This document shows, in pieces, positions 1-7,028 of a DNA stretch of 29,931 nt. The stretch's first letter is position 1, and each line of letters opens with the position of its first letter. This stretch comes from an uncultured Clostridia bacterium (GTDB lineage: Bacteria > Bacillota > Clostridia > TANB77 > CAG-508): assembly GCA_934122235.1 (NCBI GenBank), contig CAKOWE010000016.1, positions 1 through 29,931 on the forward strand, in the 5' to 3' direction. The notes beneath the pieces were generated by a model that saw only the letters and a program-made list of their open reading frames with translations, had not been told where the DNA came from and made no database searches. The translations under genes and the position numbers were made by a program.

Positions 1-62
1 TTGAAGATTTAGAAAAAAATAACATAGAATTTATCAAACAGAAGAAAGATATGAGTAATTGA
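1..62 (+). CDS. C-terminal end of an unidentified gene (partial)
   Basis: An open frame enters from the left edge (codons from position 3) and stops with TGA at 60-62. The visible residues are EDLEKNNIEFIKQKKDMSN, which are lysine-rich and probably helical. The tail is too short to assign to a family. It ends 35 bp before the MerR promoter and probably belongs to the same mobile element as the genes that follow. Confidence 0.45.
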   Translation, partial: EDLEKNNIEFIKQKKDMSN

Positions 63-96
63 CAAATTACAATTTATAAAAATTAAAAAATAAGTA

Positions 97-127
97 TTGA
101 CTCTCCCATTAGAGTAGGCTCTAAAAT
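97..127 (+). promoter_or_regulatory. MerR-type promoter with 19-bp spacer and operator dyad
   Basis: TTGACT (97-102) and TAAAAT (122-127) are separated by 19 bp. This is the over-long spacer typical of promoters that MerR-family activators untwist. An inverted repeat, ACTCT (100-104) and AGAGT (111-115), sits inside the spacer as the likely operator. The promoter drives the MerR gene starting at 146, so the regulator is probably autoregulated. The predicted start point lies almost at the ribosome binding site (AGGAGG, 134-139), so the leader is very short. Confidence 0.75.
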
Positions 128-145
128 AATATTAGGAGGCAAGAT

Positions 146-943
146 ATGTTAAAAATAGGAGAATTTTCTAAAATGTCTAAAACTACTATAAAGACATTAA
201 GATATTATGAAAAAGAAGGTTTACTGAAGCCTACTTTTATAGACCAATATACTAGTTACAGGTACTATGAAAGCAGTCAATTAGTAGATATTTCAAAGAT
301 AGTATCTTTAAGACAAGCAGGATTATCTATCAAAGAAATTAAAAAAGTATTAGATGGCTATGATATGATAGAAATACTAAAGGCTAGAAAAAAAGAAATA
401 GAAAATAATCTTATAGATTACAACATTCAGCTTTCTAAAATAAATTATTTATTGGAGGGAAACAATATGGAAAATGAAATTTTTATCAAAGAAATACCAA
501 GCTATACTATTTATTACCGTGATGGAGTTATATCTGATTTTAGCAAAATACCAGAATTTGCAATGGCGACAGGAGAGGAATGTTCAAAAACAAATCCTAA
601 CTTAAAATGTATAACACCAAATTATTCTTATATTAGTTATTTAGATGGCGAATATAAGGAAAAAGATATTAAGATAAGATATGCAGAGGCAGTAGAAAAA
701 GTTGGAAAAGAAACAGAAAGAGTAAAATTTATGAAATCTAATCCAATAACTGCAATATGTATTTATCATAAAGGAGCATACGAAAATTTAAGAGATTCAT
801 ATAATATTATTTTAAAATACATTGAAAACAATGGATATGAAATAATTGATAATCCAAGAGAATGTTATATTGATGGTTGTTGGAATAAGAAGAACAAAGA
901 AGATTATTTAACAGAAATACAATTTCCAGTTAGAAAAGCCTAA
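146..943 (+). CDS. MerR-family regulator with GyrI-like effector-binding domain
   Basis: Predicted one-component transcription regulator of 265 residues. Residues 1-70 form the MerR winged helix-turn-helix: IGEFSKMSKTTIKTLRYYEK followed by a second basic segment with SYRYY and the LRQAGLSIKEIK stretch. A dimerisation helix spans about 75-110. Residues ~110-265 resemble the GyrI/AraC-type effector-binding fold of BmrR and related multidrug sensors, including the C-terminal ECYIDGCWN segment. The ATG at 146 has AGGAGG seven bases upstream. The gene stands alone between its own promoter and a terminator at 983-1015. It lies inside the presumed mobile element and may be cargo. The ligand and any target beyond its own promoter are unknown. 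Confidence 0.85.
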   Translation: MLKIGEFSKMSKTTIKTLRYYEKEGLLKPTFIDQYTSYRYYESSQLVDISKIVSLRQAGLSIKEIKKVLDGYDMIEILKARKKEIENNLIDYNIQLSKINYLLEGNNMENEIFIKEIPSYTIYYRDGVISDFSKIPEFAMATGEECSKTNPNLKCITPNYSYISYLDGEYKEKDIKIRYAEAVEKVGKETERVKFMKSNPITAICIYHKGAYENLRDSYNIILKYIENNGYEIIDNPRECYIDGCWNKKNKEDYLTEIQFPVRKA

Positions 944-982
944 TTACAAATTACAAGTTATATGGAAAAAATAATATTTTTA

Positions 983-1015
983 AGAATATAGCAAAAATGC
1001 TATGTTCTTTTTATT
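983..1015 (+). terminator. Rho-independent terminator of the MerR gene
   Basis: An 11-bp stem with one G-T pair (983-993 with 998-1008) and an AAAA loop is followed by TTTTATTT. It begins 39 bp after the MerR stop codon. The rest of 944-1073 shows no further gene. Confidence 0.8.
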
Positions 1016-1073
1016 TACCAATAAATGTATATATTCTGCTGTCGAGCGGAATAATAAGTGTAGGTGATACTTA

Positions 1074-1223
1074 ATGAATAATGGTAAAGAAAAAAATAAA
1101 GAAAATACAAAAGAAGAGTATAGAGTAAATTACTTTTTTGCTGAAAACTCTAAGATAAATATAAACGAAATATTAAAAAATTCGTTTTTATTGTCTTTGA
1201 AAGCTGAAGGAAAAAATATGTAG
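1074..1223 (+). CDS. Small 49-residue protein upstream of the serine recombinase
   Basis: Short ORF from ATG 1074 to TAG 1221-1223. The product begins MNNGKEKNKENTKEEYRVNY and then runs FFAENSKININEILKNSFLL to its end. A weak Shine-Dalgarno sequence (TAGGTGAT, 1061-1068) precedes it. The N-terminus is charged and the second half is amphipathic with no membrane segment. I do not recognise a named family. From general knowledge, small ORFs of this kind often sit directly upstream of recombinase genes in clostridial elements, so a role as an accessory or directionality factor is possible but unproven. It is followed by a strong hairpin (1226-1283). Confidence 0.55.
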   Translation: MNNGKEKNKENTKEEYRVNYFFAENSKININEILKNSFLLSLKAEGKNM

Positions 1224-1225
1224 AA

Positions 1226-1283
1226 AATCGCCTAAAATTATAACTAATTTTTAGAATGTATGTTATAATTAATTTAGGCGATT
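1226..1283 (+). repeat. Long inverted repeat between the small ORF and the recombinase
   Basis: AATCGCCTAAA (1226-1236) pairs with TTTAGGCGATT (1273-1283), and ATTATAAC (1237-1244) pairs with GTTATAAT (1262-1269). This gives 19 bp with a 3-nt bulge (1270-1272) and a 17-nt loop. No T-run follows, so it is not a standard terminator. It could be an RNA structure controlling recombinase expression or a protein-binding or recombination site. Confidence 0.6.
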
Positions 1284-1335
1284 GCTTAAAGGTGAAGTTC
1301 AAAAAATAATGGCTATCCTGCGTTGTTACATTTCA

Positions 1336-1382
1336 TTAGAAATTTAATCAATGTGCAAAAAGCACACCTCATAAATTTCTAA
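1336..1382 (+). promoter_or_regulatory. Structured leader upstream of the recombinase
   Basis: Two nested perfect stems are visible. The outer stem is TTAGAAATTTA (1336-1346) with TAAATTTCTAA (1372-1382). The inner stem is TGTGC (1352-1356) with GCACA (1362-1366) around an AAAAA loop. Together with the hairpin at 1226-1283 this fills the 223-bp gap before the recombinase start. Control of recombinase expression is a plausible role, but no known riboswitch class is recognisable. Confidence 0.5.
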
Positions 1383-1446
1383 CTCATGTGCCTAGCATTA
1401 TAACCATTCTTTTCCGAACTTGTACATATAAGAAAGGGTGTGGAGA

Positions 1447-3078
1447 ATGAATATACCAATAAGCAATCAAAAGACAAAAAGTTTTAGAGTAGGTCTCTAT
1501 ATGAGGCTATCTAGGGAAGATGGTGATAAAGAAGAAAGTTCTAGTGTAACAAATCAAAGAGAAATGTTAAAAAGGTATGTATCTGAACAAGAAAACTTTT
1601 TTATTGTAAAAGAGTATGTAGATGATGGATATACAGGAACAAATTTTGATAGACCGGGTTTCAAGCAAATGATAGAAGATATTGAGGCAGGAATAATTGA
1701 TACTGTTATTACAAAAGATCTATCAAGACTTGGAAGAGAAAGATTAGGTGTAGGACATTATACTGAAATATATTTTCCAGAGCATAATGTAAGATATATT
1801 GCGCTTCTTGATAATATTGATACCTATTTTGATGCAGGAATGAACGACATGGCACCTTTTAAAGGAGTAATAAATGACATGTATGTTAGGGATATTTCTA
1901 AAAAGATTCGAAGTTCTTTAATTGAAAGAAAAAAGGCTGGGAATTTTTTAGGAGTAACAGCACCTTATGGATATCAGAAAGATCCGAATAATAAATTTCA
2001 TTTAATAATAAACGAAAAAGAAGCGGAAGTTGTAAAAAGAGTATTTAGATTATATCTTGAAGGAAATGGTCTAACAAGGATTGCACAAATATTAACAAAG
2101 GATGGAATTCCAGTTCCTGGTGAATCAAGAGATATTGGTAAAACAAGAAGAACTGCGCTATATAGTTCTTGGAAGCAAACAACTATTAGAAGAATATTAG
2201 ATAATAGAGTATATTTAGGAGAACTTGTACAATTTAAAAGAAGAAAAATAAATTATAAATCTAAAAGAAGAATAACAGTACCAGAAGAAGAAAGATATAT
2301 TTGCAGGGGAACACATGAAGCCATTATTGATGAAGAAAGTTTTAACGCAGTACAAAACATATTAAAAAAGAACAAATCTTTTAAAGGTACAAAACATGAT
2401 TATTTATTCAAAGGTTTATTATTCTGTAGCGAATGTGGTGCAAGATTAAATGTGACATATTCAAATTATGCATTAAAAAGGTACGGAGAATATAGATACA
2501 CAACCATTTGTTATAGTTATTCAAGATTATATAGTGATATTTGTACAAGACATTCGAACAGCATACCAGAGCTTGAAGAGGTTTTAATAAAGCACATAAA
2601 AGAAGTTTGCAGTAGATATATTAATGAAAATTTACAAGATGAGTTAATAAGTATGGCTAAAAAACAAAAACAGTTTGAATTAAAACAAATAACCAATGAA
2701 AAAAAATTAGAAACTATTTCCCAAAAAATATCAGATATTGGATTATATATTAAAAACCTATATATGGACAAAGTAAAAGGAGTAGTAAGCGAAAATGATT
2801 ATGTATCTTTAGTAGCAGACTTTACAAAAGATAGAGATAACTTAATAAAAGAAAAAGAAGAACTAATAAAGATTATAAATAATCAAAAACCACAAATTGA
2901 TGAAACTGCTAAAATAGAAAAACTTGCAAAAGAATTTTTATCATTAGAAAGACCTACAAAGCAATTACTAAATGAATTGATAGAAAAAATAACAATATCT
3001 GAAAATAAAGAAATAAATATTTATTTTAAATTTAATGAATTAAATGAAATGAAAGAATTAAAAAAGAAAACGGCATAG
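1447..3078 (+). CDS. Large serine recombinase (TnpX/TndX-like integrase)
   Basis: Site-specific recombinase of 543 residues, predicted to integrate and excise the element it lies in. The N-terminal resolvase domain has the motif LYMRLSREDG with the nucleophilic serine at residue 22, plus TKDLSRLGRERL. A Recombinase domain begins near APYGYQKDP. A zinc ribbon follows (C327, C330, C355, C366), then a long coiled coil and a lysine-rich tail. The order and length fit the large serine recombinase family. I prefer ATG 1447 to the in-frame GTG at 1438 because AAAGGG (1433-1438) is well spaced only for the ATG. The gene ends 10 bp before a 60-bp inverted repeat that overlaps a truncated SASP gene, which marks the likely element boundary. 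Confidence 0.93.
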   Translation: MNIPISNQKTKSFRVGLYMRLSREDGDKEESSSVTNQREMLKRYVSEQENFFIVKEYVDDGYTGTNFDRPGFKQMIEDIEAGIIDTVITKDLSRLGRERLGVGHYTEIYFPEHNVRYIALLDNIDTYFDAGMNDMAPFKGVINDMYVRDISKKIRSSLIERKKAGNFLGVTAPYGYQKDPNNKFHLIINEKEAEVVKRVFRLYLEGNGLTRIAQILTKDGIPVPGESRDIGKTRRTALYSSWKQTTIRRILDNRVYLGELVQFKRRKINYKSKRRITVPEEERYICRGTHEAIIDEESFNAVQNILKKNKSFKGTKHDYLFKGLLFCSECGARLNVTYSNYALKRYGEYRYTTICYSYSRLYSDICTRHSNSIPELEEVLIKHIKEVCSRYINENLQDELISMAKKQKQFELKQITNEKKLETISQKISDIGLYIKNLYMDKVKGVVSENDYVSLVADFTKDRDNLIKEKEELIKIINNQKPQIDETAKIEKLAKEFLSLERPTKQLLNELIEKITISENKEINIYFKFNELNEMKELKKKTA

Positions 3079-3217
3079 ATAAAAATAAAGTAGCTAGTAG
3101 ATAGTAGTGTTTAAATATATTTTTAACACACATATCGCTAGCTACTTCATATTTGAATCTATCTAAAGAATCCATAGCTTCTGGAACTAATTTTTTGTTA
3201 CTGCTTGTGTTTGCCAT
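3032..3217 (-). pseudogene. Alpha/beta-type SASP gene interrupted by the recombinase element
   Basis: The minus-strand frame starts at ATG 3217 with a strong AGGAGGTG (3226-3233). Its first ~33 residues match alpha/beta small acid-soluble spore proteins: MANTSSNKKLVPEAMDSLDR, then FKYEVASDM. These proteins coat and protect DNA in spores. The usual remainder (about 30 more residues with the conserved glycine-rich SVGG region) is missing. After ~residue 33 the frame reads unrelated hydrophobic sequence antisense to the recombinase and stops at 3032. The loss of homology coincides with the centre of the 3088-3147 inverted repeat. The gene was therefore most likely cut by integration, with its 3' part expected beyond the left end of the window. 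Confidence 0.75.
3088..3147. repeat. 60-bp inverted repeat at the element/SASP junction: candidate att site
   Basis: AAGTAGCTAG (3088-3097) and CTAGCTACTT (3138-3147) form perfect 10-bp outer arms. Inside them GTGTT (3107-3111) and AACAC (3125-3129) are also symmetric, with an AT-rich centre near 3117-3118. The right half is SASP coding sequence and the left half lies just after the recombinase stop. Two half-sites around a central crossover are what an attachment site of a large serine recombinase should look like. It might also serve as a transcription terminator. Confidence 0.55.
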
Positions 3218-3256
3218 TATCGTTTCACCTCCTAGGAATGAAATATTTATATCTGT

Positions 3257-3290
3257 ATATTGAAAAAACAACTTTGTGCTTTTTCAATAT
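3257..3290 (-). repeat. Inverted repeat upstream of the SASP start
   Basis: ATATTGAAAAA (3257-3267) and TTTTTCAATAT (3280-3290) form an 11-bp dyad with a 12-nt loop, 40-73 bp upstream of the SASP start codon. It could be an operator or a leader hairpin. I see no convincing sigma-G promoter here. The rest of 3234-3502 holds the promoter of the next gene and no ORF. Confidence 0.4.
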
Positions 3291-3352
3291 ATATGATGTG
3301 CAATAAAGCTTTTTTTAAACTAGAAATTTTTGTAAAAAAAATTTGTAACATA

Positions 3353-3380
3353 TTGTAAAAAAAAGTAATAATGATATAAT
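3353..3380 (+). promoter_or_regulatory. Sigma-A-type promoter with extended -10 for the HAD gene
   Basis: TTGTAA (3353-3358), a 16-bp spacer and TATAAT (3375-3380) preceded by TGA, giving an extended -10. It lies about 120 bp upstream of the ATG at 3503. Confidence 0.65.
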
Positions 3381-3502
3381 AAGAAAATAGTTTTTATGTT
3401 GTACGGTAATTTATATTGGTACTATTAGAAAAAAACGTATATTATAATAAATTTTAATTAATCTATTTATAATATGAACATTATTAACAAAAGAGGTATG
3501 TT

Positions 3503-4378
3503 ATGTATAAATTAATAGCTATTGATTTGGATGGAACATTGTTAAATTCTAAAGGCTTTATAAGTGAAGAAAACAAAAAAGCCATAAAAAAGGCACAAGA
3601 TAATGGAATAGAAGTAATATTGGCTTCAGGAAGATCTAAAGATTCTGTGAAAAATTTTGCATTAGAAATTAATTCGAATAAATATTTGATTGCTGGAAAT
3701 GGTGCATTAGCATATGATATGAGAAAAAATAAAGACATTTATGATAAATCAATAAAAAAAAGAGATGTACTTAAAATATTAAAAATATGTGAGGATAATA
3801 GTATATTTTATAGTTTGCATACTAAAGCTAGCATATTAACAAAATCATTAAATTATAGTCCTTTAATATATCACTGCGAAAATTTAAGTAAACCTGAAGA
3901 GAAAAAAACGAGTATAAATGTGATACCAAATTTATATGAATATGTAAAATCAAATAATAGAGAAAAATATTTAAAAATTACGATACAAGATGCTGACAAG
4001 AGTATTTTTGGCAATATAATAAAAAAATTAAAACAAGTAAGAAATGTTGATGTGCTAGAAGTAGAACATTCAACAAAAAAGACAATAAAAATAGCAAATG
4101 AAAAAGAATTGGAAATGCAATATTATTATACTGAAATAACTAGAAAAAATATTAATAAGTGGTCTGCTATAAAAGCTGTAAGTAAAAAAATGAGAATAAT
4201 CCCTAAAAATATAGTAGCAATAGGTGATAATATAAATGATAAAGAGATGGTTGAAAATGCAGGATTAGGAATCTCTATGGGGAAGAGCGCTTTGGCGGCT
4301 AAAAAAATAGGGTATGTAACTCAAAAGGATCATAACTCTAATGGGGTTGCAGAAGCAATAGAAAAAATATTACATTAA
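3503..4378 (+). CDS. Cof-type HAD-superfamily hydrolase
   Basis: Predicted cytosolic Mg-dependent phosphatase of 291 residues, the normal length for the Cof/IIB HAD family. Motif I is DLDGT with the nucleophile at Asp8 (AIDLDGTLLNS). Motif II is the serine in LASGRS. Motif III is the lysine in NKWSAIKAV. Motif IV is GDNINDKEMVENAG near residues 238-251. The middle (about 85-195) is the type-IIB cap domain that selects the substrate. Such enzymes dephosphorylate sugar phosphates, nucleotides or flavin precursors, and the substrate cannot be told from sequence. The gene has its own promoter and precedes the Tad-like locus without a clear functional link. Confidence 0.9.
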   Translation: MYKLIAIDLDGTLLNSKGFISEENKKAIKKAQDNGIEVILASGRSKDSVKNFALEINSNKYLIAGNGALAYDMRKNKDIYDKSIKKRDVLKILKICEDNSIFYSLHTKASILTKSLNYSPLIYHCENLSKPEEKKTSINVIPNLYEYVKSNNREKYLKITIQDADKSIFGNIIKKLKQVRNVDVLEVEHSTKKTIKIANEKELEMQYYYTEITRKNINKWSAIKAVSKKMRIIPKNIVAIGDNINDKEMVENAGLGISMGKSALAAKKIGYVTQKDHNSNGVAEAIEKILH

Positions 4379-4511
4379 TATTACGAATATGTTACAAAAA
4401 TATTATTTTTGTATTATATTTGACAGTAATAGTGTTTTTTCCTAAAAAAATATTGTATAATATAGTAAAATATATTCAAATGAAGAATTGTAATTTAAGG
4501 AGGAAATAAAT

Positions 4512-5417
4512 ATGGCAGCTAATCCAATGCAAAAAAAGTCAAGAAATTCATTTTTAATGGGAATGTTATTAATGTTAATAATTGCAGCAATAGCAATGAT
4601 TTTAATGTTTGTGCTTTTGAAAAAAGATTCAAAAAAACAAGAGGAACAAGCTTCATCACAAACTTATGTGTATAGATTAAATGCGGATGTTAAATCAGGA
4701 GAAGAGATAGATAGTAGTAAGGTTACTAGTGTGTTAGTTAATTCAGAAGCTGTGCCTAAAGGAGCTATTGCATCAAAAACAAAAGGCGATAAGAATAATT
4801 GGGTAGATAAGAAATTTAATTACATAGGTTATAGAAGTAAAATAGATTTAGATGCAGGTACTATAATATGCGAAAATATGATGTATGAAGAAGAACTACA
4901 AGACAGCGAAAGATTGCAAGAATATAATATGTTACAACTCCCTATACAATTAGAAGCTGGAGAGTATGTTGATGTAAGATTTTTAATGTCTAATGGACAA
5001 GATTATATTGTTGTATCACATAAAGAAGTTAAAGATATTACTTCAGGAACAATATGGCTACAAATGACAGAAGGAGAGATTTTATTAATGAGCAATGCAA
5101 TTGTAGAATCTTACATATCACCTGCTTCAACTTTATATGTAGCAAAATATATTGAACCGGGAACGCAAGGTGCGGCAAGCATTACATATGTGCCTTCATC
5201 AGAAGTTGTTAATTTAATACAACAAGATGCAAATATAGTAAATCAGGCAAAAACAGATTTAATTAATAGATATAATAATAATCAATCTATAAGGGGATAT
5301 ATTCAAAATGAAATAAATAAATATGCTGAGCAAGCTATAGATAATATACAAGCAGATATGCTAGAAGCAAGAGAAAAAGCAAAAGAAGAAAGAGAAAATT
5401 ATTTGAATGGTATATAA
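4512..5417 (+). CDS. CpaB/RcpC-like SAF-domain protein of the Tad-like locus
   Basis: 301-residue membrane-anchored protein. A basic N-terminus (KKSRNS) leads to one hydrophobic helix (about 14-36), and the rest should lie outside the membrane. Residues ~50-130 look like an SAF domain (YVYRLNADVKSGEEIDSSKV, later LDAGTIICENMM), followed by a CpaB/RcpC-like beta-rich part. The last ~60 residues are a charged coiled coil. CpaB proteins belong to Tad pilus assembly in the envelope. It is the first gene of the locus. Upstream there is a TATAAT at 4456-4461 and AAGGAGG before the ATG. The next gene starts 15 bp after its stop. Identification is by domain type and neighbours, because overall similarity to classical CpaB is low. 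Confidence 0.7.
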   Translation: MAANPMQKKSRNSFLMGMLLMLIIAAIAMILMFVLLKKDSKKQEEQASSQTYVYRLNADVKSGEEIDSSKVTSVLVNSEAVPKGAIASKTKGDKNNWVDKKFNYIGYRSKIDLDAGTIICENMMYEEELQDSERLQEYNMLQLPIQLEAGEYVDVRFLMSNGQDYIVVSHKEVKDITSGTIWLQMTEGEILLMSNAIVESYISPASTLYVAKYIEPGTQGAASITYVPSSEVVNLIQQDANIVNQAKTDLINRYNNNQSIRGYIQNEINKYAEQAIDNIQADMLEAREKAKEERENYLNGI

Positions 5418-5432
5418 AAATGGAGGAATGCA

Positions 5433-6125
5433 ATGGAAAAAATAGGTTTTGTAGGAGCGTATGATAAAACAGATTTTATAATATATATAGCAAAAATATT
5501 AACGGTATTGGGAAAAAGAGTCTTGGTTATAGATTCTACCATAAACCAAAAAGCAAAATACATAGTTCCTGTAATAAATCCAACTAAATCATATGTAACA
5601 CAGTATGAAGATTTTGATGTAGCAGTTGGATTTCAAGACTTTGATGATATGTCAGGATATTTAGGCGTTGAAAAAATAGAAGATTTATATGATATAGCAT
5701 TAATAGATACTGATTCAAGTAAGGTGTTTAACAATTTTGGCATGAGACTTGCTCAAAAAAATTATTTTGTAACGTCATTTGATTTGTTTTCGCTAAAAAA
5801 AGGATTAGAAATATTAGGCGGATTAGAAGAAGCTATAGAAATGAAAAAAGTTTTATTTTCTAAAAATGGAGATCCTGAAGAAAATGATTATTTAGATTTT
5901 TTATCATCTAATTATAAAATTGTGTGGGATGATGAGATAATATATTTTCCACTTGACAGCGATGACATTGCTGCTATTATTGAAAATCAAAGGGTATCAA
6001 AAATAAAATTTAAAAATTTAACAGAAAATTATATAGATGGTTTTTCTACATTAGCACAAGAAATTACAGGTGTAAGTATGTATGATTTAAAAAAAGTTTA
6101 TAAAATATTAGAAAAAGGACAATAG
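5433..6125 (+). CDS. CpaE/MinD-like protein with degenerate P-loop
   Basis: 230-residue cytosolic protein shaped like the ParA/MinD (SIMIBI) family. It opens with a beta strand and loop (KIGFVGAYDKTDF), a helix, then GKRVLVIDST, where the P-loop and switch I strand usually lie. Later it has YDIALIDTDSS, a Walker B-like strand. The loop lacks the GKT lysine/threonine pair, so ATP hydrolysis is doubtful. In Tad loci CpaE/TadZ places the secretion machine at a cell site. This gene sits between the CpaB-like gene and a second MinD-like gene, which suggests a non-catalytic partner of the latter. There is no membrane segment. Confidence 0.62.
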   Translation: MEKIGFVGAYDKTDFIIYIAKILTVLGKRVLVIDSTINQKAKYIVPVINPTKSYVTQYEDFDVAVGFQDFDDMSGYLGVEKIEDLYDIALIDTDSSKVFNNFGMRLAQKNYFVTSFDLFSLKKGLEILGGLEEAIEMKKVLFSKNGDPEENDYLDFLSSNYKIVWDDEIIYFPLDSDDIAAIIENQRVSKIKFKNLTENYIDGFSTLAQEITGVSMYDLKKVYKILEKGQ

Positions 6126-6151
6126 ATATAAAAACGAAAGGATGGAACAAA

Positions 6152-6988
6152 ATGGCAATAATTACATTTTGGAGTAATGGAAAAAGAGAAACGGCAAAAA
6201 CAATGTCTATGGCAGCTGTAGCAACACATATGGCCATAGAGCATAATTGCAAAATATTAGCTATTTCAACAATACGAAATGATGATACTTTAACTAGTTG
6301 CTATTGGGAACCTAAAAGCGATGAATTGTTGAAAGAAATTACGGGTAACAAAAGAGATATAGCATCAGGAATAGATGGACTTGTTAATCTTGCAACAAGC
6401 AATAAACTTACTCCAGAATCTATATCTAATTATACTAGATTAGTATTTCCAGATAATAGGTTGGAAATTTTATCAGGATCTATTGAAGAAGATGAAGATG
6501 AATATAGAAAAATTAGAGAAACATATAAAGATGTAATAAAAACAGCAAATGAGTTTTACGATTATGTTTTTGTGGATTTAAATAAGGGATTAAATAAAGA
6601 TTACATAAAAGAAATATTAAAAATATCAGATTTAATAGTGGTAAATATAGCACAAGGATTAAAAGCAGTAAATGATTTTAAAGAGATAAAGGAAGAATCA
6701 GAAATCTTAAAAAAAGATAATGTAATGCTACTAGTTGGAAGATATGATAAATATTCAAAGTATAATGCCAAAAATATTGCAAGAACTTTAAATTACAAAG
6801 GAGAAGTATTGGTTGTACCATATAGCACTTTGTTTTTTGAAGCATGTAATGAAGGAAAAGTAGTTGATTTCTTTTTAAGATTTAGAAAATTAAGCTCAAG
6901 TGATAGAAATGCTATTTTTATAGAAGAAGTAAAAAATGCTGAAAACCAAATGATTGAAAAAATTAAAATGCTAAAAAGATTATATTAG
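6152..6988 (+). CDS. CpaE/ParA-like ATPase with deviant Walker A
   Basis: 278-residue ParA/MinD-type protein. The N-terminal strand and loop ITFWSNGKRETAKTMSMAAV is a deviant Walker A in which AKT replaces GKT, with the signature lysine likely in GKRE. A nucleotide-fold strand follows (NCKILAISTI). Walker B-like YDYVFVDLNKG lies near residue 130. DLIVVNIAQGLKAVNDF and VMLLVGRYDKYSKYN match the later switch and base-recognition strands of this family. The likely role is positioning or regulating the Tad-like secretion ATPase encoded downstream. The start is supported by a GAAAGGATGG stretch upstream. Confidence 0.68.
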   Translation: MAIITFWSNGKRETAKTMSMAAVATHMAIEHNCKILAISTIRNDDTLTSCYWEPKSDELLKEITGNKRDIASGIDGLVNLATSNKLTPESISNYTRLVFPDNRLEILSGSIEEDEDEYRKIRETYKDVIKTANEFYDYVFVDLNKGLNKDYIKEILKISDLIVVNIAQGLKAVNDFKEIKEESEILKKDNVMLLVGRYDKYSKYNAKNIARTLNYKGEVLVVPYSTLFFEACNEGKVVDFFLRFRKLSSSDRNAIFIEEVKNAENQMIEKIKMLKRLY

Positions 6989-7028
6989 AATTACAAAAGA
7001 ATAATCAAAGAGGGAGGACATAATAAAG

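Noticed and set aside
62..957. Repeated ACAAATTACAA flanking the MerR gene (62-72 and 947-957)
   Set aside because: Eleven AT-rich bases can recur by chance in this composition, and no further flanking similarity or target-site pattern is seen.
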